Of a stretch of 64,000 nucleotides of DNA, positions 44,206 to 55,118 are shown piece after piece. The stretch is taken from the NCBI GenBank assembly GCA_963835555.1, contig CAWIGC010000008.1, positions 124,001 through 188,000 of the forward strand. The letters are read 5' to 3'. A program made the translations under genes and the position numbers. The number at the start of each line of letters is the position of its first letter. Within the stretch, counting starts at the first letter, position 1. Origin of the DNA: Sulfopaludibacter sp963835555. GTDB taxonomy: Bacteria; Acidobacteriota; Terriglobia; Bryobacterales; Bryobacteraceae. Below the pieces are notes generated by a model. The model was not told the DNA's origin. It did not search any database and saw only the letters and a list, made by a program, of their open reading frames with translations.

Positions 44206-45096
44206 TCAGGCGCCGGACAGAATGCGCTGGACCCGTTCGGCGTTTTCGCGGACTTCATCCTTGACGCGGGGGAACAGCCCGATGAACACGCCATCGTTGG
44301 GCTTGATACTTTCGAAGGCCGTGCGGAAGGCGCGTTCGGCGCCGCCGCCATCGATTCTGCCGGCCGCCATGATCTTGAACGCGAAGCAGGGCTTGCCGGT
44401 CTGGCGCATCGCTTTGTACATGCGCGGCGGGTCGCTGCGCAGGTAGAGGTCGCCCTGCATTTCCACAAGTTCGTCGTTGAGGACGTGCTTCCACTCCTCC
44501 ACCGTGCGGGTGCGGTTGTAGACGCAGCCGGCGTAGAAGTCCACGTCCCAGCCTTCGTGTTCCACCTGTTCGAGGACTTCCGGCTTATGGGTGCCGACGC
44601 CGGTCACGACGCCGAGGTCGCGCACCTTCTTGCACCACTCCTTCACCGCGCCGAGAGTGCCGCTCTGCCAGGCTTTGTCGGTGTACTCGCCGTGATGGTA
44701 CACGGCCAGCGGTTTGAGGGCCCGGCAGAGCGCGGTGGGGTCGCCGACGCCCTGCACGATAAGGTGCATCTTTCCACCCTCGGCCTGAAACCGTTCCAGG
44801 TCCTGGCGGGCGCGCGGCACATCCACCCAGTTGTGTGCGTTGATGCCAAACCGGTTGCACTGGTGGAGCACCTCGCACACGCGCTCCGGCGTGTAATACT
44901 CCTTCATCACCGTTGCCAGGATGCTGTTGTAGTGCGCAAAACCATAGAATGGATTGCACCCGGCAATCAGCCGGCTGATTGCGACGCCGCCGAATTTCAT
45001 CTTCGGGACCTGTACGTCCGACGCCGCCGGCGCACCAGGCGGGAATCCGGCCGCGAGAGCGGCGGCCTGGAGAAATGTCCTGCGTGTATCCAACAT
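44206..45096 (-). CDS. Tat-exported TIM-barrel protein (aldo/keto reductase-like)
   Basis: I start this 296-residue protein at ATG 45096, where a twin-arginine signal begins (TRRTFLQAAALAAGF); the frame is open 20 codons further. The mature part has alternating strand/helix blocks with ISRLIAGCNPFYGF, FGINAHNW, VVTGVGTHKPEVL and FAFKIMAAGRI, consistent with an aldo/keto reductase-like barrel. The usual Tyr/Lys/His catalytic set is not clear, so the reaction is unknown. It ends 2 bases after the helicase gene stop, on the other strand. Confidence 0.7.
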   Translation of the reverse strand: MLDTRRTFLQAAALAAGFPPGAPAASDVQVPKMKFGGVAISRLIAGCNPFYGFAHYNSILATVMKEYYTPERVCEVLHQCNRFGINAHNWVDVPRARQDLERFQAEGGKMHLIVQGVGDPTALCRALKPLAVYHHGEYTDKAWQSGTLGAVKEWCKKVRDLGVVTGVGTHKPEVLEQVEHEGWDVDFYAGCVYNRTRTVEEWKHVLNDELVEMQGDLYLRSDPPRMYKAMRQTGKPCFAFKIMAAGRIDGGGAERAFRTAFESIKPNDGVFIGLFPRVKDEVRENAERVQRILSGA

Positions 45097-45172
45097 AGCA
45101 ATACCAGCCAAACAGACCTTAATTGCATTTGTAGTGGATCGCGGGGCGGCCGTCAAGCGGCGGCTCCCGCGC

Positions 45173-48100
45173 TTACTTCAAGCCGGCGGGAATTTCGATG
45201 GGCTTGCCGGGCATAATGGCGCCGGCGTTGTTCTTTTTGAGCATGTCGTTGATCTCCGGGATCTGCTTTTCGACGAACCGGTTCACCTCGGCCATGTTGG
45301 TCAGGAATTCGGCGCGCAGTTCGTTGAAGTGCTCGATCTGGTAGGGTGTCGGCGCGTCCAGCACGCGGTCAATGGAATTGAGCAGCGCGTTCAACCGGTC
45401 CACCAGCCGCGGGCCCATGCTGTATCCCGGAATATCCGCGGGGCGCGCCAGTTTCAGCTCCATGGTGGAGAGCTGCTGCATGCGCTCGGTAATCAGCGCG
45501 GCGAGCACTCGTCGTCGCCTGCGGGTCGAGCGCGCGAACGGTCTTTTCGGCGGTATCGAGCTGGGTTTTGTAACTGTCGATGCCGCGCAGTGCGTCGTTG
45601 ACTCCGGACTGCATGTCGCGCAGTTTCAGGTTGATTTCGAGCTGCGTGCGAAGCGCTTCGCCAGCCACCGGGATGGTGGGATCCAGCTTGACCTCCAGTT
45701 CGCGCGTGAGCGTTTTCCCGCCGGCGGTCAGCCGTACCGTGTACTTGCCGGGCAGCACCAGGGGGCCGCGCGCGGGGAATCCGCGGCCCCCTTCCGCCTC
45801 GCCGCCATCGCGTCGCGCGTGCGGTCCCTGAAAGCGCAGGTCCCACATCACCCGATTGAGACCCGCTTGCTGCGGGGCTGCGCCCAGGTCGCGAATCACC
45901 TTGCCGGAGGCGTCCAACACCTCGATTTTCGCGGGACCGCGATCCTTGAGGTAGTAAGTGATAGCCGCGCCGTATGGCGGATTGGGCCCGGCGAAGGGCT
46001 TGTTGCCGCCCATACCGATCCCGCCGCCGCCGCGTCCTCCTCCACCATCGAAGCGGAGCGCCGGACGCATGGAGAAAAGATAAGCGCTCTCGCCGAGCAC
46101 CTGGTCGTTGATCTGTTGCAGCGGCGTGATATCGTCCAGAATCCAGATACTGCGCCCGTGCGTGCCCAGAATCAGATCGTTGTCGCGGGGATGGATAGTG
46201 ATATCGCGGACGGCCACGGGAGGCAGATTCTTCAGGTGCATGCGGACCCACTGCCCCCCGCCGTTGAAGGATACGTGCAGGCCCAGTTCGCCGCCGACGT
46301 AGAGCACGCTCGGGTTCTTGGGATCTTCCTTCACCACCCAGAGATAGTCGTCCGCGGGCAGGTTGCCGGTGATGTTGGTGAAGGTTTTCCCGAAATCGGT
46401 GGTCTTGAAAATGTACGGATGGAAGTCGTCGAACCAGTGGTGTTCGAAGGCCACGTAGGCAGTGCCGGCGGCGGTGCGGCTGGGCTCCACCCAGGCGATC
46501 TCGGCGAATTTGGGCACACCCGGCGCGTTGCCGGTGAGATTGGTCCATGTCTTGCCGCCATCGCGAGTCAGTTGCAGATTGCCGTCGTCGGTGCCCGCCC
46601 AGATCACGCCCGCCTGCACCGGGCTTTCCGCGATGCGAATCACGGTGCAGTGATACTCCGCCGTGGTGTTCTCGGTCCACACGGTGCCGACGCTCTTCTG
46701 CTTTTCGGGATCGTTGGTGGTCAGGTCCGGGCTGATGGCGGTCCACGTCTTGCCGAAGTCGGTGGATTTGAACACCACGTTACTGCCGAAGTAGACGGTA
46801 TTGTGGTCGTGCGGAGAGAGCACGATCGGCGCGTTCCAGTTGAAGCGGTATTTCAGTTCGCCCACCGGCCCGCCATCGTTGCGCCGAGGCTGCGGGACTC
46901 ACGTCCTGCTGTTCGTGCGTGCGCAGGTCGGTGCGCACGATGCCGCCCGCCCTGGCTCTCCGAGAGATACAGCCAGGGCTTGTCCAGATGGTTGACCACG
47001 TGGAAGCCGTCGCCGCCGCTGATGTTGGTCCAGTCGCTATTGAGGATGGCGCCCTGGTTGTTGCGGCTGGGGCCGGTCCAGCTTCCGTTGTCCTGCAGGC
47101 CGCCCGAAAGGTAGTAGAACGGCGCCCGGTTGTCGGCGAACACCTGGTAGAACTGCCCGATGGGGATGTTGCCGATCCACTCCCACGTCTCGGCGCGATC
47201 GTAGCTCACCGCAATGCCGCCGTCCTGACCCTGCCAGAGGCGGTTGGGATTCTTAGGATCCACCCACACCGTGTGATAGTCGCCATGCGTCGTGGCCGAG
47301 ATGGGCCGGATAGTGTGCCCGCCGTCAATCGACATGGATAGCCTCATGCCAATGGTGTAAATGCGATTCTCGTCCGTGGGATCGATCGTGAGGTGGCTGT
47401 AATACAGGCCGCGGCCCACCACCACGGGATTATTGGTCATCATGCGGAAGTGGTCGCCGCGGTCGTCGCTGCGGTAGAGCGTGCCCTCGTTGGATTCGCC
47501 GATCACGTACACCACGTTCGAATTCGATGGCGCCACGCGCACGCCCACGCGCCCCCAGCCTTTCGGCAGGCCCGTCTGGAGCTGCTTCCAGGTACGGCCG
47601 CCATCCACCGAGCGGAACACGCCGGTCTTTTCGCTGCCGGAGGTGAAGCTCCAGGGCCTGCGCTCGAAGCGCCACATCGTGGCGAAGAGCACGTTCGGGT
47701 TGTTGACGTCGATATCCATGTCCGCGCAGCCGTGTTCGGAGTCGATGTAGAGCGTCTTCTTCCAGGTCTCGCCTCCGTCCGTAGTCATGAAAACGCCGCG
47801 CTCTTCGTTGGGGCCGGTGTTGTGGCCGAGCGCACATACGTAAGCGACATTGGTGTTCAGCGGGTTCAGCACCACGCGCGAAATGTGATGGGTGTCGCGC
47901 AATCCCAGGTTCCGCCAGGTCTTTCCGCCGTCAAGCGTCTTGTACACGCCGTCGCCGAAGCTGACGCTGTTGCGGGCATTGGCCTCTCCGGCGCCCAGCC
48001 AGACCACGTCGGAATTCTGCGGGTCCACGGCGATGTTGCCGATCGAAATGGTAGCCTCGTGATCGAAGATGGGGGTCCAGGTGGTGCCGCCGTTTGTGGT

Positions 48101-48301
48101 CTTGAAGAGGCCTCCGGAGGCGGTGGCAACGTATACCAGTTCGGGCCGCCCGGGCACGCCTTCCACGTCGGTGATTCGCCCGCCCATCGAGGCGGGGCCG
48201 ATACTGCGGTATTCCAGCCGTTCGAATAAGGAGGGGTTCAAGTCGGCGCTCCACAGCGCCAGTGAAAATGCGGCAGCGGCCGCGAGAGTTCGGCAGATCA
48301 T
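45173..48301 (-). CDS. Large secreted Asp-box (VPS10/sortilin-like) propeller protein (frameshifted)
   Basis: The protein of about 1040 residues has a signal peptide (1-18) and many Asp-box blades (TTNGGTTW, TTDGGETW, SVDGGRTW, TRDGGKTW, TTDFGKTF). A later beta-sandwich (GKYTVRLTAGGKTL) and a helical C-terminus follow. This is the typical acidobacterial 'glycosyl hydrolase BNR' protein; a true hydrolase activity is not shown. Apparent +1 insertions lie near 46953 and 46905 and one further indel near 45505; family sequence continues across all. The start at 48301 has GGAGTG upstream. Confidence 0.82.
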
Positions 48302-48430
48302 TTTCAGACACTCCGTTCGGATCAAGCATTCTACACCGAACGGCAGGGGCCGCGCGCGCGCCAATCGATACGGCTTGTTAACCCGGATCTCATCGAGTCT
48401 TAACCAAGCGGCCGCTATTCTACGTTATTC

Positions 48431-48631
48431 ATGAAAACTCGCATCCGCTCCTTTGCACTCTTTTTCTCCTTATCTGTCGCGGCCCTCGGCCAGGTGGATC
48501 GCGCCACGATTACGGGCACACTTCGCGATCCATCCGGCGCAGTGGTGCAGAACGGCTGGCCCCTGACCCCTGGCCCCCGGCCCCTGACCCCCGGCCCCCC
48601 GTCGTGTCTCTCCAACCTCCGGAACGTATAA
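48431..48631 (+). pseudogene. Truncated N-terminus of a TonB-dependent receptor-like protein
   Basis: The first 40 residues are a signal peptide plus GQVDRATITGTLRDPSGAVV, the usual start of acidobacterial TonB-dependent/oar-like proteins with a carboxypeptidase-regulatory domain. The homology ends abruptly at the GC-rich tandem repeat and the frame stops after 66 codons. The rest of a receptor (usually about 1000 residues) is absent. This is a gene remnant joined to a repeat. Confidence 0.6.
48558..48600. repeat. Two copies of a 21-22-base GC-rich repeat
   Basis: The unit GGCCCCTGACCCCYGGCCCCC occurs twice head to tail, with one T/C difference and one length difference. It lies at the break point of the truncated receptor gene and could be part of a dispersed intergenic repeat family. 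Confidence 0.75.
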
Positions 48632-48632
48632 T
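48627..48632 (+). promoter_or_regulatory. Leaderless-type -10 box of the large secreted protein gene
   Basis: A perfect TATAAT ends 9 bases before the ATG at 48642. Confidence 0.55.
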
Positions 48633-48641
48633 TGCCGTAGG

Positions 48642-50976
48642 ATGACCAATCGGGTTTTGGGAGCGGCGGCAATTCTCGCTGCGCTCTCCATCTTCGCGTT
48701 GCAATCGGCTCCGCAGCCGTCCGTCGAGGTGCACTCCCCGGCGAAATTCGATGTCTCGCCGCCCTTGTCTGCATTGCGCGACTCCGGCAGCACTCAGACG
48801 CCTGCGGATTGCCAAAGCTGCGATGCGCCCGATGACCCCGACCAAGCCCCCCAACACAGCGATGCGCCGCCGCCTCCTCCACCGCCGCTTCCCGCTGCGG
48901 CCATCGCGATCGAACAGAAAGCGCAGGGCGTCCGCCCCGCTGCCAAACTGATCGCAGGCTTCGACGGAATGGGCGTCGGGTTCGAAGGGCCGCAAGGCCC
49001 GGCGGCTGGACGCAATCCCTCGGACAACAGTCTGGCGGTCGGGCCGGATCGCATCGTCCAGATCGTCAATTCGCGCCTGGCCGTTTTCGATAAGCAAGGC
49101 AAGCTGCTCTACGGCGCGGTCGCCGACCAACACCATCTTCAAAGGTTTCGGCGGCGTCTGCGAAGCGCGCAACAACGGCGACGCGGTGGTTCGCTACGAT
49201 CAACTGGCCGGCCGCTGGCTTTACGTGATGCCCATCTTCAGCCGGATCCAGGAGCGGCCCGAAGAGCCGTACTCCGTGTGTTACGCGCTGAGCACCGGCC
49301 CGGACCCGCTGGGCCCCTACTATCGCTATGAGTTTCGCCGCAAGTTGTTTCCGGATTATCCCCGGCCCGCCGTCTGGCCGGACGGCTATTACCTTCCCAC
49401 CAGTACCGGCGACGAAGTGATTCAGAAGCACGCCTGCGTAGTGGATCGCGCCAAAATGCTCACCGGCAAAGCAGCCACCGAACAATGCGTGATCCTTGAC
49501 AACGTCAACTTTCTAAACAATGCCGATGTCGATGGCCAGGCCGTGCCGCCCGCCGGCGCGCCCAATATCATGATGGCCGCCGGCGGCACGCAACTGAAGA
49601 ACATTTTCGAAGACGACGGTATTTACTATTGGACCTTCCACGTGGATTGGACCAATCCCCGGAACACCAAGGTGAGCGAAGCAGTGAAGATCCCGGTGGC
49701 GCCATACCACTACCTGTGCAACGGCCAGCTAAGTAACTGCGTGCCGCAGCCGGATACCACGCGCCGGCTCGACGCTCAGGGCGATAAGATCATGCAGCGG
49801 CTGGTCTACCGGAACATCGACGGGCGCGAGTCCATCGTCGCCATTCACTCCGTCAACAGTTCCACCGGAGCCGGCGGCGTGCGCTGGTATGAGTTCCGGC
49901 TCGATGAGAAGCGCCAGCCTCGCCTGTTTCAACAGGGCACGTACGCTCCCGATGGGTTCTACCGGTGGATGGGCAGCGCTGCCATGGACCGGCAGGGAAA
50001 CATTGGAATCGGCTATTCCTTCGGCGGCGCGCCGAACTTCGCGGGGCAGCGTTTTGCCGCTCGCCTGGCTGAGGATCCTCCCGGCGTGCTGGCCTTCCGC
50101 GAAGCCATCCTCGCGGAGGGCGAAGCTTCCCAAACCAGCGGCAACCGCTGGGAAGACTACACCACCACCGCCATGGATCCGAGCGACGATTGCACCTTCT
50201 GGTATGTCGGCGATTACCTCAAGAAAGGCGCGGCGGCCTACTCCACGCGCATCGGCGCTTTCCGCCTGCCCGGATGCCTCCGCGGCGTCATCGGCGGCGT
50301 GGCCTACATGGATCTCAATCACGATGGAGCGCGCCAGCAGGACGAGCCTGCAATTCAGGGGCGGCAGATTGCCTACAGCGGAGCAGAATCGGGCAAAGTG
50401 ACCACAGACGCCGATGGGGCGTTCCGCATTTCACTCCCCGCCGATCCGGTTTACGCCGATCCGGTGTACACCCTCAACTCAAAGACGATTCATCTGAAGC
50501 CCGGCGATGCCATCGGCATGGATTTTCCGGAGACCTGCACGGTGACAAGCAGCGGCGCCAGGAATGCCAAATTCTGGATGGGCGATCAAGGACACGATGC
50601 GGTGAACCATCACTATGGCGAATGGAAGAAGCTCATCAATACCGTTTACCTCACCACTCCGGAGGGCACGCGCTTTCTCCCTAAGCGATACTCCCAATTC
50701 CGCGTCTGGCTGCACAAACCGCCTTCGCCGCTGCTGGCCGCGCTGGCCGTCGCCGGCCTGAATGCCGACGTCGGCACGTTGGACGGCAAAGGGTCCGTGC
50801 AGGATCCCGTGGTCAAAGACTGGGTCACCATCCACAATCTGCTCAAGCGCGTGAGCGATGCCGGACTCGCCAGGAACAAGAGTGCGCTGGATGCCTACAA
50901 GCCGCTTCTGGATCAACTGAACAACAATACTGCGACCATCACGCCGTCCAACGCAGCGGCCTGTTCCGGCAAGTAG
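48642..50976 (+). CDS. Large secreted protein with C-terminal SdrD-B-like domain (frameshifted)
   Basis: The protein of about 777 residues has a signal peptide (about 1-20), a proline-rich linker (about 75-90), a propeller-like domain with VVRYDQLAGRWLYVMPIF and a later GVAYMDLNHDGARQQDEP stretch typical of SdrD-B/Cna-B-like domains. A one-base shift near 49119 joins LLYGAVA to TNTIFKGFGGVC; family sequence continues across it. No catalytic motif is seen. It is transcribed alone from a leaderless-type promoter. Confidence 0.75.
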
Positions 50977-50986
50977 ACACAGCCCA

Positions 50987-52066
50987 TCATTGGAACCACG
51001 CCTTCCACGCCGGTCGCGCCGCAATCACAATCTTCCGCACTTCGGGGCTCACGCCCGCCGACACTCGCCGGCACAAGCGCGCCTGAATCTCCTCGGGCAA
51101 AGCCGCCACCGCCGGGCTGAAAATCATGTAGCTCAGCGGATAGCGGAACAGCCGCGTCCGCAGGTCGAACTCGCGCAAAGGGCCGCGTAAGGGAAAGGTC
51201 CGGCTAAACGAGGAAACACCCGCTATCGGCTCTTTGAGTGGCGCTTCGCCCTGAAACAGCAGATAGGCCGCGGCTGCGTCCAGGTCCGCTTGCAGTTGCC
51301 CGGCGGGCGTCTCCGGTATCCGCGCTTCCCAGTTCAATCGCGTGAGCAGATTCACGATTTGGGTCTGATGCTCGAACGTCATGAGGGCGACGATATCGCT
51401 GGCCGCGGAAAGGTATGCCGTCCGGTCGAAGAGTTTCCCGATGCGCGTGTCCAGTGACTCGGGTTCGGCCGGGTCGCCCGCCACCCGGTTGGCGCGGTCG
51501 GGCTGTTCACCGTGCGCGGCGTCCACGAACCAGCCGCCCCACCGGTCGGCGAACGGCGTGCGATGGTCGGTGACGATGGCTGCGGTCTGCGACGGTGCGC
51601 CCATCGCGTTGGGGAATACCGATCCGATGAAGATCCCCGGAATGCCTTGCGTTGCCGGCCCCTGATGGCACTTCAGACACACCTCGCGGCGCGTGAAGTT
51701 GGCGCGGGAATCCAGCGTGTAAAAGACGATTCCCTGCCTGGGATCGAGCGACGCCACTTCCAGGACTTCTCCGCCGCGCACGTAGCCCACCGCCACATTG
51801 TCATTGAAATAGATCGCCCGTGGATTGCGCGGCGAAATCTTCTGCGACTGGAAACTGGTCTTCGAGAACACCAGCGCCTGGGAATCGGGATTGATGTTCA
51901 GCGCCTCCAGCAGCGCCGGCAGATAACCCAACGGTCCCGGCCGCGAAGACAACGTCCGGTGAGACGCGATCAGTTGCGAAACCGGATCCCCGAGCGGCTC
52001 CTGCTGATGCACCGGCAGATTCTGCTGATAGATCTGCGCAGCCAGTGCCAGTGCCAGTCCGATCAT
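50987..52066 (-). CDS. Secreted protein with one c-type heme motif
   Basis: The 359-residue protein begins at ATG 52066, overlapping the stop of the ankyrin gene (ATGA). A short signal sequence (about 1-12) is followed by a domain with one CxxCH heme motif (CLKCH, 130-134). The downstream part has FADRWGGWFVDAAHG and a helical C-terminus. It should carry one covalent heme in the periplasm; I see no second heme site. It is the last gene of a four-gene coupled cluster and could receive electrons or bind a ligand. Confidence 0.75.
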   Translation of the reverse strand: MIGLALALAAQIYQQNLPVHQQEPLGDPVSQLIASHRTLSSRPGPLGYLPALLEALNINPDSQALVFSKTSFQSQKISPRNPRAIYFNDNVAVGYVRGGEVLEVASLDPRQGIVFYTLDSRANFTRREVCLKCHQGPATQGIPGIFIGSVFPNAMGAPSQTAAIVTDHRTPFADRWGGWFVDAAHGEQPDRANRVAGDPAEPESLDTRIGKLFDRTAYLSAASDIVALMTFEHQTQIVNLLTRLNWEARIPETPAGQLQADLDAAAAYLLFQGEAPLKEPIAGVSSFSRTFPLRGPLREFDLRTRLFRYPLSYMIFSPAVAALPEEIQARLCRRVSAGVSPEVRKIVIAARPAWKAWFQ

Positions 52067-53748
52067 CGGCCCGGTTTGGACGGTACCGTATCCGCGGGCG
52101 TGGCAGTGCCTCCACCGCGCCCGCCCTTGGTGTCTTCGTGCGGCGCCACCAGGCATTGATCGGAACGGCAGTTGTGCGAATTCACCGAGCCCAGCTTTTC
52201 CAGCAGCGCCAGGGTCTCCGGATGCGGCAGTCCGAATCGCGTGGGTCCGTTCGCCATATCGGCAACCGTATCGCCGGCCTTGGTCTTCACATCCACTTTG
52301 GCGCCTTTGGAGACCAGGAAGTTCACCATTTCGTTGTTGCCCAGATACGCGGCGCCATGCAGCGCCGTGTAGCCCCGGGCGTCCGCAACGTTCACGTCGA
52401 TCCCCAGTTCCACGCAATACTTAACCGCGGCAAAGGCGGGGTACGGAGCATTCACGGTGAAGTTGGCGCCCCATCCGATTCCAGCCGCGGCCATCAGCGC
52501 GGTGTCGCCTGCGTTGGAAACGATCTTCGGGTTCGCTCCGGCATCGATCAGCAGGTGCATCGCCGGCAGGTCCCACGCTTGCGCCGCGCGCCAGAATGCC
52601 GTGGCCCCGGCGGGATCGATCCAGGTCACATCGTGCGTGAAAGAGCGGAACCAGATTTTCTTGCCGAGTTTGGCGTCTACGGTCGCGCCCTTCGCGATCA
52701 ATGCCTTCATCAGGTCCAGATACGATACCTTTTCCTGCTCGGTGCTCGGCTGCGGGAACCACGCGTGCGGCGCCCATTGCACATCCAGCGCTGCGTACAG
52801 CGGCGCCAGGCCCGCAACCCCCACCAGGTTCGGATTCGCGCCGAGATCCAGAAAATACTTCGCCAGTTCCAGATGGCCGTTGACGATCGCCATTACCAGC
52901 GGGCTCTCGCCTTCCCCGTCGGCGGCTTTGTTGATATCGGCGCCGGCTTCCACCAATGCCCGGGCGGCGTTCGTCTGTCCATCGCGAGCGGCGTACAGCA
53001 GGGCGGTCATGCCACCCATGAAACTCGGTCCCACCTGGCGAATCTGCGCGGCCACATCCCCGGCTCTTCCACCGCGTCCGGACCCCGGAACGCGCGTCTC
53101 TCCGGCGGGAGCGGCAGCGCCTCCGCGGCGTCCGCCCGCGGCCGTCACCGGAATCACGTTCCCGTCCTGATCGAAGCGTACGCGCTCCAGTTTCGTGCTC
53201 TTGGTCGTGACGTTCGGGTCCGCGCCCCGCTCCATCAGCAGCCTCACCACATCCGCCCGGTCCAGCGCCGCCGCGAACATCACCGCGGTCTGCCCGTGGG
53301 CCTCTTCCCTCACGTTGACATAGGCGCCCTGGTCCAGCAGCACCTTGACGGCGGCAACATTCCCCGAAGCAGCGGCGGTCATCAGCGGCGTCGTGCCGTT
53401 GCCCTTGGTGGAGTTGATGTTCGCGCCGGCCTTCAGCAGCGCTTCGATCATCGGTGCGCTGCCATTGGTGCACGCCATGAACAACGGCGTGATAGCGCCT
53501 TCCCGGGTGGCGGCCTTTACGTCAGCGCCGGCCCGCAGCAGCAGTTGCGCCATTTCCAGGTCGTCGCGATAGGCCGCCCAGTGCAGCGCCGTCGCTCCAT
53601 CGCCTTGCGCGGCATTGACGTCGGCATGTTGCTTCAGCAGCGACCGCACCGCGGCCCTGTCGCCCTGTTGCGCGGCGTCGGCCAGGCGCGTATCCGTGGC
53701 CGCCGAAGCAGCCAGCGCCGCGGCCCAGAGGAGCACCGCCAGTCTCAT
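52063..53748 (-). CDS. Secreted ankyrin-repeat protein
   Basis: I start this 561-residue protein at ATG 53748, which overlaps the stop of the DUF1552 gene and has GGAGG 7 bases upstream. It has a signal peptide (1-17) and about ten ankyrin repeats with GATALHWAAYRDDLEMAQLL and GYTALHGAAYLGNNEMVNFL as clear examples. A Gly/Arg-rich insert (about 195-225) interrupts the array. Ankyrin arrays bind proteins; in this cluster the partner may be the DUF1592 or DUF1552 protein. Confidence 0.88.
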   Translation of the reverse strand: MRLAVLLWAAALAASAATDTRLADAAQQGDRAAVRSLLKQHADVNAAQGDGATALHWAAYRDDLEMAQLLLRAGADVKAATREGAITPLFMACTNGSAPMIEALLKAGANINSTKGNGTTPLMTAAASGNVAAVKVLLDQGAYVNVREEAHGQTAVMFAAALDRADVVRLLMERGADPNVTTKSTKLERVRFDQDGNVIPVTAAGGRRGGAAAPAGETRVPGSGRGGRAGDVAAQIRQVGPSFMGGMTALLYAARDGQTNAARALVEAGADINKAADGEGESPLVMAIVNGHLELAKYFLDLGANPNLVGVAGLAPLYAALDVQWAPHAWFPQPSTEQEKVSYLDLMKALIAKGATVDAKLGKKIWFRSFTHDVTWIDPAGATAFWRAAQAWDLPAMHLLIDAGANPKIVSNAGDTALMAAAGIGWGANFTVNAPYPAFAAVKYCVELGIDVNVADARGYTALHGAAYLGNNEMVNFLVSKGAKVDVKTKAGDTVADMANGPTRFGLPHPETLALLEKLGSVNSHNCRSDQCLVAPHEDTKGGRGGGTATPADTVPSKPGR

Positions 53749-55118
53749 ATGGCCACCTCCCCGGTGCTGTCGCCCAACTGCTCCTGGGCCACTCCCAGCT
53801 TGCGCAGAACCGTCAACAGCACGTTCGCCATGGGCGTGCCGTCTTTGGTGCGCACATGCAGATTTCCCTTGAATTGCCCGTTGGCATGACCCGCCAGGAA
53901 GACCGGCACCCGCTTGTGATTGTGGACGTTGGAATCGCCCATAGGGCTGCCGTACAGCACCAGCGAATGATCCAGCAGGTTGCCGTCGCCATCCGGCGTA
54001 TTCTTCAGCTTCTCCAGGAAATACGGAACCAGACTCACGTGATACCGGTTGAGCTTGGCGAATTCGGCGATGCGCGTGGGCGCTTCCCCGTGATGCGAAC
54101 AGTTGTGGAACGGCGTTTTGACGCCACTCTCCGGCCACACCCGGCCGCTCACGTCGCGGCTCATCTTCAGCGCCGAAACGCGGGTCACATCGGTCATGAA
54201 GGCCAGCACCTGCAGGTCGAACATCAGGCGGAGGTGCTCTTCGTAGGAATCGGGAACGCCCAGGGGCGCGGCCGGCAGGGTGCGCCCCTGGCCGCTGGAA
54301 TTGTATTTTTCGATTCTCTGGATGCGCCGCTCCACCTCGCGCACATCGTCCAGATACGCGTTCAGGCGCGAGCGATCGCTGGGCCCCAGGTTCTTCTGCA
54401 GCTTGCTCACATCGTGCGAGATCCAGTCCAGGATGCTGCGATTCACCTTGCCGCGAGCCAGTCGCTCTTCGGGCGTGCCGCCATCGCCGAACAGGCTTTC
54501 GAACGCCATGCGCGGATCGATTGTCATCGGCAGCGGTTGCGTCGGCGACGCCCAACTGATGGTATCGGCGTACACGCAGGCATATCCGTAATCGCAGGCT
54601 CCCGAGGCGTCCACCATTTCCAGGCAAAGCTGAATGCTGGGCAGCGGCGTCTCCTGGCCGAACTTCTGCGCATAGATCTGGTCGATCGAGGGCCCCACGA
54701 AGAAATCGGAGCCTTCGGTCATCTTCGGGTGCGCGGCAGTCAGAAACACCGCGCTGGAGCGGAAGTGATCGGCGCCCTCTTCGGCAGGCGAATGCGCCGT
54801 AGCCGGGTTGAGATCCGTATCGCTGACAATCGTGATGTAGTCGCGCAGCGGCTCCAGCGGACTTAAGGTATCGCTGAACGGGAAATCGCGGCCCTCCTGG
54901 GCGGGCGACCAGTAATGTTTGTTGGAGCCATCCACCGTGCTGCCCGCGGCGCCATGCACCATTTCAATGCAGGTCAGGCGCGTGGGAACCGCGGCGGCCG
55001 TCTTGCGGACGGGCGTCTGCGCCGGCACCATGGAATCCAGCAGCGGCAGCGCCAGCGAAACTCCCATTCCTCGCAAAACCGTGCGGCGCGACAGATGTTT
55101 CTTGGTGATGTACTGCAT
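53745..55118 (-). CDS. Tat-exported DUF1552 protein
   Basis: The 457-residue protein starts at ATG 55118 (TAATG overlap with the DUF1592 stop; GGGAGGA ribosome site). It has a twin-arginine signal (SRRTVLRG, 10-17) and the DUF1552 domain with SLDWISHDVSKL-like, SYEEHLRLMFDLQVLAF and HHGEAPTRIAEFAKLN regions and a late LVLYGSPMGDSNVHNH motif with metal-ligand-like residues. The fold resembles alkaline phosphatase-like/sulfatase relatives (DUF1501). The function is unknown. It is always next to DUF1592 genes in acidobacteria and planctomycetes. Confidence 0.88.
   Translation of the reverse strand: MQYITKKHLSRRTVLRGMGVSLALPLLDSMVPAQTPVRKTAAAVPTRLTCIEMVHGAAGSTVDGSNKHYWSPAQEGRDFPFSDTLSPLEPLRDYITIVSDTDLNPATAHSPAEEGADHFRSSAVFLTAAHPKMTEGSDFFVGPSIDQIYAQKFGQETPLPSIQLCLEMVDASGACDYGYACVYADTISWASPTQPLPMTIDPRMAFESLFGDGGTPEERLARGKVNRSILDWISHDVSKLQKNLGPSDRSRLNAYLDDVREVERRIQRIEKYNSSGQGRTLPAAPLGVPDSYEEHLRLMFDLQVLAFMTDVTRVSALKMSRDVSGRVWPESGVKTPFHNCSHHGEAPTRIAEFAKLNRYHVSLVPYFLEKLKNTPDGDGNLLDHSLVLYGSPMGDSNVHNHKRVPVFLAGHANGQFKGNLHVRTKDGTPMANVLLTVLRKLGVAQEQLGDSTGEVAI

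Noticed and set aside
41727..44468. A 913-codon open frame antisense to the MrfA-like helicase
   Set aside because: It mirrors the helicase reading frame, has no family similarity and results from high GC at third positions, which removes stops on the opposite strand.
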